From Ectocarpus siliculosus (Eukaryota; Sar; Phaeophyceae; Ectocarpales; Ectocarpaceae): DNA of 40,358 bases. This document shows positions 24,301-34,200 of this stretch, in pieces. The notes beneath the pieces were generated by a model, which was not told where the DNA came from, made no database searches, and saw nothing but the letters and a program-made list of their open reading frames with translations. The stretch spans positions 69,622-109,979 of the forward strand of contig FN649735.1 in assembly GCA_000310025.1 (NCBI GenBank). Direction: 5' to 3'. The first letter of the stretch is position 1; every line of letters starts with the position of its first letter. Made by a program: the position numbers and the translations under genes.

Positions 24301-25167
24301 CCCCGCCCGCCGCTATATGACCTTCAGGACAAGCAGGCAATCAACGCCGTTGCGAGGGCGGCGCGAGCAGCAGCGGCAGCGCCAGCCGAGCCCGAACCTA
24401 TCCTCGAGGAGATCGACTTCGATGATTCCACCGTCCTCAAGTACCTTTGTGGGACCGAGGCTAACGTGAAGGATGGGGGTGGCAACGATAGTTCGGCAGA
24501 AGCGCCAAACACAGCCGCCGCCGCCGCCGCCAACTCCCAAACTGCAGCTACACTGACAGGGACTGGGGCAGCGTCAGCAGGGGCGACGGTCGTGGGCCTG
24601 CGAGTCATCGATCCCGATGACCCACTGTCCGCATCTGGGCTCTCCACGATCTACACAATGCATTTTTGCGGCGCAAGGGCCGCGGGCGGCGGTGGCGGCG
24701 GAAGGGGAGCGGCAGCTTTGCCGCCGTTGCTGGCGGCAGGGGGCAAAGGAGGTGTCGTTGCGCTGTTTTCCACGCGGCGGCAACAACAGGTGCGCGCGTG
24801 TGGGAGGAGGTTTGGTGGTGCTCCGCTCTCTCGCAGCGATAGCATTTTGCTATATACGGAATCCGACTGAACTTTACGACAAGTTTACCAAGATTCACCA
24901 ACTTGTTCAGCCATCCCGTTTTTTTTTTATTTGTTGTCAGCGACGTCGCGGTCGTGTTCCTCGTTGGCGTTGCTCATGCGTTTCGGCTGCTGTGACTCCC
25001 GGTACAAGGCCTGTTGTTCAGTGTAACCACTCGATACCTGCAAAATTGTTCCACGGCGAAACAAACCCTGTTTTCGTTCTATTGTTGCAGCCACATTGAG
25101 CGGCAGTTGTACTACCGACTACTCTGCGAGCTCGCCAAGCTTCGCCCCTCTATGAGCAACTCAAAAG

Positions 25168-25228
<61 letters not shown>

Positions 25229-28200
25229 CCGACGGGTAGTCTCATAACGCGGAGGCGACGACGACGGTGCACGTGTACATCCTCCGTTCGAACCTTTGTT
25301 CCGAGCATTTAGTCTCCCACCCCTTACTTACCGCTCCCCCCTCCCCCATTCCGACAATTCCCAAAATTGATGACAATACTTGCGAAAGACGGGCCGTTAC
25401 GAAAACAACAGCAACGGCCAAGAGGAAGAAGAGGAAGACGAGCGAACCCTCATGAACTTCAAGGCACACAAGGGCTGGGTTTCCGCGGTGCGTTTCCTGG
25501 AAGGCGGAGGGGCGGGGGCGGGGGTGGGGGGTTGCCGTTTGCTGACGTCGGCGAATGACTCTGTGGTAAAGCTGTGGGACACCTCGAAGCAACACCGCGG
25601 TACGCCCAGGTAAAAAGAAGCGGGGGGAGACTTCTTTTTGGTGTCGTAGTAGATTTGGGGCTGCCTCATCTCTGCATCGTTCAACCCCATTTTGTGGCCG
25701 TTCTGCCTGATGTAGTGCGTGCGGTACCGCGGGACATACGTGTGCATCGTCGACGTCTTCAATCCCCATGCAAAGGTATCTCCGCTGTCTTTTCAGATCG
25801 TCACATCTATTGTGTCCGTCCCTCACAGCTTCTAGCAACAGCACTCTAGCGTTGTTGTGGGCTGAACCGATGAGCTACGATCCGGGGGTCACCCAAAAGC
25901 GTTCTCTCCAATGCACACCTCCCTTCATTTTGTAACGAGAAGGGTTAAAGAGTATGTTTCCCTCGTCTGCAACCACTTTTCATCCAATTTTGTTCCTACA
26001 CAGGGATGGTTGAAAAAAATATACAGTACCGCCATATTTACGGCTGTTAAAGGTCTCCAGAGGTCGTCGACTATCGTTTGCGCATGAAACCAACGTTGTT
26101 ACCCCCCCCGTGCCTTTCATCAACGAATGATGGCCGTTTATATTGTGGTGGTTGATCTACCGCAGCTGTTGCTGTGTTCGGCACGTGCGCAACGACGACA
26201 ATCGTTTCCCCCCAGCATTCACATGCAGGGCCCTCAGATCTTTTGAAGCTGAACGGAGCGCGAACATGAACCTCACCATCCTCGCGCAGAACCACAACGC
26301 ATGCGTCGAGAACGTTTAGCCTCTTTTGACCGTTTGCTTCTTCGAAAACCTGACGCTATGTTGTAGGATTGTGGGCACCATCGGCACTATGTTGTAGGAT
26401 TGTGGGCACCATCGGCACTATGTTGTAGGATCGTGGGCACCATCGGCACTTTGTTGTAGGATCTTGGGCACCATCGGCAGTCTCCATCCCATCCGAAGTA
26501 TATAGCATTTTGTCGATAGACGTGCGTGCATGCTCAAAGATGCCTTGGCAAGTATCAACAGAGGAGAAAACAAACACAGAGATTTCAACAGGTTCTTGCG
26601 TGGTCCAACGTGCAAACTCCCGCACCCCATCCGTATTCCACTGCTGCTGCGGCTGCTTGCTGCGAACTTCTCAGGCTCTTGAGTACCATGGACGACCTCC
26701 ACCCCACCCGCAAAGGCATCTTTGCCATGGACTCCCATGGCACGCGCGTGGCCACGGGGTCGAAAGACACGACGGTAGCCATCGCATCTCTCCGCCCTAC
26801 GGGGATCGAGCGCGACAGGTTTGTGTGTGCATGCATGTGTGATCACGTTTTGGGGTGCGTACGGGAACTATCTTAACCATCCAATCTCAAGCCCAAGCAG
26901 GTGACGATGAGGCACCGCACTGACATATGCAGTGCTGATGCGCGTTTCGAAACGCGAGTGTACCATTCTTCGGTTCTTCTATCCAAAAGTGCGATGAGCG
27001 GGAATCGGAAGCGACCGAGTTTTTTTCCCTTTCGTTGCAACGCCCAACGTACCTGCCGCAGCGCACGACATTCTACAGGAATCGCCGTTTTCGTTTGCGG
27101 CACCATGCTGGAATGACCGGAAGTTCGCTGCATTGCACGACCCAAATCTGAGTCATGGAACATGACAGCTGTCGATTCTCCTACCGTTTGCAACGTGGGA
27201 ACTCGTACATTCTTTCCGCCAGTAACCTTTTTTTGCGCTGCGTGGTCAACGCGGTGCTTCTTGGAACAGGGTGCTTGGCGACCCTGGCGGAAGCGAGGCG
27301 TTTCACGAGAAGGTCGTCAAGGGGGTCAGCTTACGGGACGAGAACACGGTAGGAAAATATCATCGACTGTACAAATTCGAGGGGGGGCGGGGGGGGGGAA
27401 GGGGCATGGTAATGTTAGCGTTATAACGAGGAGGTTGCGAGGGGGGGCACGGTTGCTGGTGAAATATAATAATACGGCACGGAAAGGAGGGCGGCTTTGG
27501 CAGCGTTTGGGACAGGGGCGGGGGGGCGTACTCTTATGTTTTGCATGCCTTAACGGTTATTCCGTTGACCTCGCGTCCTCGAGAGGACGGAGCATTGTTG
27601 ACCTCCGTCCTCGAGAGGACGGAGCATTGTTCCCAAAGGACCGATCACCGATGGCCCAATCTTTCCTTCCTACTTCGCCGAAGGGGACTCAAAAATGTCT
27701 TCCCTAGCCCATCTATCCTATCGATATCACTTCCCCACCTTTTCAACGCACTACCTATGCCCCAGGGCGGGGGGGGGGGGCGGGGTCCACCCCAGCGTTG
27801 CACCGAAAAGATCCCCCCAGGGGTTAGCCTACCCGGGTGTGAGAGACGAAAACAAACAAGGGGGGGGGGGGGTGTACTCAAGTCGTGCATGCCGTAGTCA
27901 TTAGACCATTGACCTCGCATCCCTACAAAGCCGGGACGGAGCACGCCGGGTTCTCACCGGACCAGGCTCTCACATCACCAAGCGCGAAGCACCGTGAGGT
28001 ATTTGGCGAGTCGCATGAAGGGTGAGCTGCATCCTGCTAAGGGTGTTCGGCATCTTGTGCTTACTTCCTTGCGTACGGATGACAGCTACGTATGACTTTA
28101 TTTATTTTCTGGTGCTTTCACTTCCAGAGACAGTTGTAAGCACTGTGTAACTGCCTCGAGGGTGCTTGACCATTTTAACACAACGTGGAGCGATCATCCC

Positions 28201-31200
28201 CCGTTGCGCGGAGTGAGGGTCCTCCACCCCGCACAACATGATCTACTCGACCACCATTATGGTTACCGCCAAAAAAAAAAAAACGAGGTACAAAAAAAAA
28301 AAAACGGTAACAAGGGGGGGGAGAATAAGTTTGACAACTACAATAGAGAAGGAGGCGGGGGATTCACCTCAGCATTTCGCGGGATATCCCCGAAGGTGCA
28401 ATAAACACGAGGAATGAGGGCGTACACGGCGTGCTGCTCTGCCTTTTCATCCTGATGGACTACTGGTTGCAAGCATGCGAACCCCCACCACCGGACGCTC
28501 TTTTGGGCTGCCCTCCCCACGCTTACCATGGCGTCTCGTCTGCCCAATCACTTACGTACATGGCTGGAAACCTAAGGTCGCCTCGTGCGGAGACGACTCG
28601 AACGTTCGTGTGTCCGACCTGCGCTCCTCTTCATCCGTCGGGGTCTCCCAACGGCTGGACGGCGTTCACGGCGGCCGGGCCTGCCACACTGTTCGGTGGC
28701 ACCCTCTCGATGACAACCGGCTCCTTTCGGCAGGGCTGGACTCGACGGTCAACCTCTACGACCTGCGGCGCTTGGCAGCCCCCCTGCACGTGTTCCGAGG
28801 GCATTGCCCCTACGCCCTTGCCAGGTGAGCTGGGAACCTGCGCTAATTTTGTGTTACGTTTCGGTCGTTTCCGCGTTTCTGGGGAACGGCGATGGCGTAT
28901 TATGTGAAGGTCCCCGTAGGCAATTCGAGTTAGTTTCAATTTGCTGACCGGGACGACGTTGAGGTGATTCCGATATTCCGATGGATGTCGGGAAGGATGC
29001 CTGCCTTTACATCGGTGGGGAATTGTTCCGTTTTTCCTGGAGACCAAACAGCGACTTTGCAGTATTATAGTACATCTGACAAGGGTTTGTTTGCCGTGGT
29101 GTCTGAGAGTACCGTGAAGAACCGCGCCCCCAGCGCGTGTGAAGATACCCCAGGGCTGGGGCTGGGTAGGCTAATATCTGCAATGTCATTCTATGGCCTG
29201 GTCTGGGATGTAAATCTTTATCCTCTTTTTTTGGCGAGTCTAAATGTCCCCGGTACTTCTTGTCCACAGTTAAACATCCCACCAGCTGTATCTTGTCCTA
29301 CAAGACTCCGATCGACGCGGGATATGCACGCACTGCTGCGTTGCAGGGCTATCACGGACCGATCGTGAAGCCGAAACCGTACAGTTTTGGTGCTAGCAGC
29401 TAGCACACCTGGCGGGGGGTTTGACGCAGCTACAGTATTTCCCTGGTGGGGTACATACATAGCCTAGCTTACCCCACCAGTGGATTTCCACCTGCAAGAC
29501 TCCGAGCGACACACAACCACCGGTAGGAGCGTGTGGTTGATGCACACACAGCGCCCAGCAGCGGGCTGCAGCTGAGAGGGTGAACAGGTCAAGAAACCCC
29601 GCCGCGCAGCGCCAAACACGTCAAACTGTTACCGAACACTGCCTTGTCTATTCTTCCAGACATGATTCCTTCAGCATGAGGGACGGATGTATCTAACCCT
29701 ACAAGATCCCAAGTGACATGAAATACATGAACGAGTGTGTTGCTGCGTTGTAGGGCTATCGTGGGACCCATCATATAGATGTGAGGGTTCAGTTTAGGTG
29801 CCGCGGCCGGTGGTGTGTGTGTGTGTGTTTGTGTTCGTCGCATCTTTTCTGGCGCTAAAAGTGAAGACCGACCCCCAAGCGGAGGGTCGCATTGATGGCG
29901 ACCAGCTATCAGATGTATCCTAGACGTGAACGATGCTAGCGTCACAGTTACTGTAGAATTTCGATCACCGGCCTTCAAATTCAAACACATGGTGTGACTC
30001 TGTGTTGTTCTTCGTGCGACAGACAGACATGTATTTTGTGAATCATGCGTTGTTCGGACGCCTGATTCGATTCTTTTCGTCTCGTTTTCGGGTTGGCAAT
30101 CGCATATATCTGCTCGATACTAGCCGCGGGAAATATGTCAATGGACCAGGCGCAATAATGAAACCATTTGAGTCTCACTCGAGAGTCGTTCCTTGTGTCG
30201 AAATCGAAACCCATATGTGCGGAGGGGGTATCCCAAAAAGCGGGGTTTGCACCACCTGTAGGAAATGCCCGTCATCACAATCTTGTATCGGTTGGTATTG
30301 GGAGCATATTAAAGTTGGATTTCGTTCACACATAACGCAAGTAGTGCTGAATATATCGATCGCCTGGTGGAAATGTATATTCATTAGTTCTTAGCACGTT
30401 TCAGAGGCACAGATGCCTGCGAGTGTCGAAGTCAAGGTGTACGTAGCAGCGGAACGCCGCAACACGTGGAAACATACTGTAAACATGTGTACCGGCGCCG
30501 GTGTGTATGTGTGTGTCGGTGCATTGGCGGTACACACAGGAAGAAGGTTTCTTCTTTCGCCGTGTTGTCGCAATGTGTATCAAGTAATTCATTCACTGAA
30601 TTCATTCTCTTTTGCAGATATTGCAATGCCGGCGACGTGCGCAATCGTAGCAACACGAATTGGGCGCTTTGTTGCCGCTCCACTGTACGTGCGATATACT
30701 TCTACCCGCGCCCGATCTTCGTTTACCCGATGAAGACATCCGATCACCTTTCATCACGTACAACCACAGCTTATTTCGCACTGTCGTCCACTGGTGTCGC
30801 AGGCAATGATCTACATAGGTGCAAGTTCTGCAACGGATACCACATGAAACTGAATAGAGCCATTCTGAAACTTTTGTTGAATCGTATGCCCTTGTCCCTT
30901 ATGGCGCTGGGTCTATTTCGAGTATCCACTTCACGTGTTTGAGGCTGTGCGGAAGGATGGTATGATCTGTCCCCCCTGTTCTCCCGCCTCAGCTCTGCCC
31001 ACTGCTGTGTGCTGTATGTGTATCGACCACACACTCACCACGGTGCTTGTGTTGCGATTGGAGTCTCGTAGGGCGAGAACCAGCTGTTGGGGTAAATAAC
31101 GCTGTCTGCCGCACCTGTAGGATTTTGTGTTGTTTACCCCACCGGCCGTGGCAGCACCTAACCTTAACCCTCACATCTATATGATGGGCCCCACGATAGC

Positions 31201-34200
31201 CCTACAACGCAGCAACACATTCATGTCTTACATGTCGCTTGGAATCTTGTAGGGCGAGACACATCCGTCCCTCATGCTGTTGAAGGAAGCATGTCTGGAA
31301 GAATAGAGAAGGCAGTGTTCGGTAATTGTGATAAATCAACGCGACGAGTATCATCGGCGTGGCCTGTCTGAAGCTAATTTGTTTCTTTGCGGGTTTAATT
31401 TGCTGCTGGCTGAGTTTACTGCGTTGGCAGATCACGACCCGACGGCGGAAGATAGAAACAACAAAGGAACAAGAGCTGCCCTGGAAACAACCGCAATAAA
31501 AGAAGTATGTAAATATGTACTTTGGTCACCGCTCCACAGGATTAAACCCATTGGTAAATCTGCCGTGAACTTTCATCTGTGGAAGGAAGAGAAGGGGTGT
31601 TGTGCTGGAGAATTTCGCCTGTCAAAGTTCGTTGTTATTGTGGTCACATCGTCCCGGTCGCTGCTTAGTCAGTCAGTCACACTGCCTTCTAACCGCCACC
31701 TAGACCAAGTACCCATCGGAAGTATATCGCAAAAGAATACACTTACTTGTTATGCGAAGGGAACAAGACATATCGAACAAAGAAGAACACCTTCTGTACT
31801 GATGATGATGCCGTTTTGGTTTCTGATTATGCACATAATTTTTTCGACACATATAGGCTGTCACAACGAATATTTCATCTGAATCATCTGAATCCCTAGA
31901 TGAGATTCGACTTTGTCAAAAACATATTCGAGAAGAAAACAAAAAGAGCGACAGAGACAAGAAGACAGCGACCCAAAGAGGAGAAAAACAGCACGCACGG
32001 TCGCACATGGTCGCACACTTTTGGCGCATGTAGCATGGTGGCGCATCGATCGGCGTACCGTATGCGCTTTCGTCGTATCATGGCTTATTGACTCTAGATC
32101 GCATTGGCATCAACTCAGGCCCACACGCATTTTCACTTCTAAACCACCTCTGAAATGAACATGATGCCGTTGGTTGCTGGAACGCGTACCCTGAGATTCA
32201 AATTTTTCCACGTTGTTCGAGAAGCAAAAAAGAGCGATCAAGACGGAAAGATTGAAGGCGAACCGGTCGAGAGGACCGAAACAGTGCGCATGGTCGCACA
32301 CTTCTGGCGCAAAGTGCAACTTGCTTGCTCGTCGACTCACTCTTGTGTCGTTTCGTCGTACTATGGATATTGGCACCATGTCGCGTTGGAAACTCACTCG
32401 GACCACACACTTTCATTTACTAAGCCACCACCTGAAATGAATATTTGGCCGTTGGTTGCTGCCAAGCGGACTTTGATACTCGATTTTTGACGTTGTTGTT
32501 CGAGGAGCCAAAAAGAGCGATTGAGAGAGGAAGATAGAAGGCAGACTGGTCAAGAGGACCAAAACAGGGCGCGTCCTCGCACACTTGGGGCGCAATATGC
32601 CGCGAGATCGATCTTTGGAGCACGGTCGGGCAAGTTTTTTTTTTTTGGCTTCACTTCAAATCAGCGCTCACAGCACTAGTGCCGTTTACTCCAACCCGTG
32701 GTCACACAGAAGAGCCCCTCTCTACCCTCCCCTCCTGCGGTACTTTGCCTTCGATTTTTAATGCGAGGAGAGTTCAGCACTCTCGTCCCTCTGTGTACAC
32801 ACGAACTAGCGCTATCCACTAGGCTAGGAGGAGCGGAAGCGAGAGAAAAACTCACTTTGCATGAAAAACTCGCCTACGCCGGGATTCGAACCCCTGACCT
32901 GACCTCTAGAAGGTTTCGAGGATACCAACTAGACCACCGGGGCGACCGGCAGAGTTGGGGGAATGGGAAGGGCGACCGAAATGAATTTTTGTCCAAGGGA
33001 CTGAAGCTTAATTGCTTCAGATAGCTTCAGAATATTTGGAGAAGTGAGATTCATTGGGCTGGATTTATTTCTTAGGAGCAGTGACAATATTTTCTCCGAA
33101 ATTCATTGAGCGAGGGGGGCGGCAAGCCCCGTCAACCCGAGATTCCTTTTTTCCGAAATGCACAATTATAGAAGAAGTGAGATTCCTTTCTCGAAAATCA
33201 TTCTGCAATAATAGGAGAAGTGACATTATTTTCTCGGAAATTTATTGAACGAGGGGGCCGGAAAGCCCCACCGACTGACTTGGTATTCATATAATGGTAT
33301 TCATTGTAAATATTCCGACACTTATTCTGCAATAATAGGAGGAGAGAAGAGATTCATTTTTTCAGAAGTTACGGGCGAGAGATTCGTTTTTTTTCCGAAA
33401 TGGTTCCAGACGATCAAAAGAAGAGCGGCACAGCAAGACGGCGAAGTGGTGAAGACGAGGAGGAAATTAATTGTCGCACACTTGTTGGGTCTGCTGCTGC
33501 TCGCGGACGGGGGTGAACTTCGGCGAGGGGGCGTGGCTCGCGATATACCCTATCGAGGCATACTCAAGATATCGCGAAACGTGCGCCGTTGGTCGACATC
33601 GGTCTGTTGATTTCTGCCAAGCTATAACCCTGAGATTCGAACCTTCCAAAAAGGCCGATGAAGACAGGAAGATACGGACCAGTAAAGACGAGAGAGAAAC
33701 AGCGCGCATGGTCGCGCATGGCCGCACACTTGTGATGTACGCCACTCCACGCGGAAGTCTATCAAAACTTGGCGACTGGCCATGATTTGGGATGCCCTAC
33801 CGAGGCATACTCGAGATATCGCGAGCCGTGCGCCATAGGTCGAGATCGGCTTTTGAGACGCGGTCGGGCACGGGTGGGGGAATCGAAATAAGAGGGCGAC
33901 AAAATGAGTTAAGGTCGGAGAGACTGAAGCTTACAGCTCCAGAACCATTTGAGGTGTTCGGCGCTGCGCGGCAAGGTTTCTTGGCCTGTTCGCCCTCTCA
34001 GCTGCCGTCCGCTGCCGTGCGCTGTGTGTGCATCAACCACACACTCATACCGCATACCGGTGGTTGTGTGTCGCTAGGAGTCTTGCAGGTGGAAAGCCAT
34101 GTGGTGGGGTAAGCTAGGCTATGTATGTACCCCACCAGTGAAGTACGGTACAAATAGCTGGGTTCAATCCCCTGCCACGTATGCCAGCACCAAAACTGTA

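Noticed and set aside
26357-26480. Regularly spaced repeats as a CRISPR array
   Set aside because: Units are contiguous with no unique spacers, inside an intron of a eukaryotic gene.
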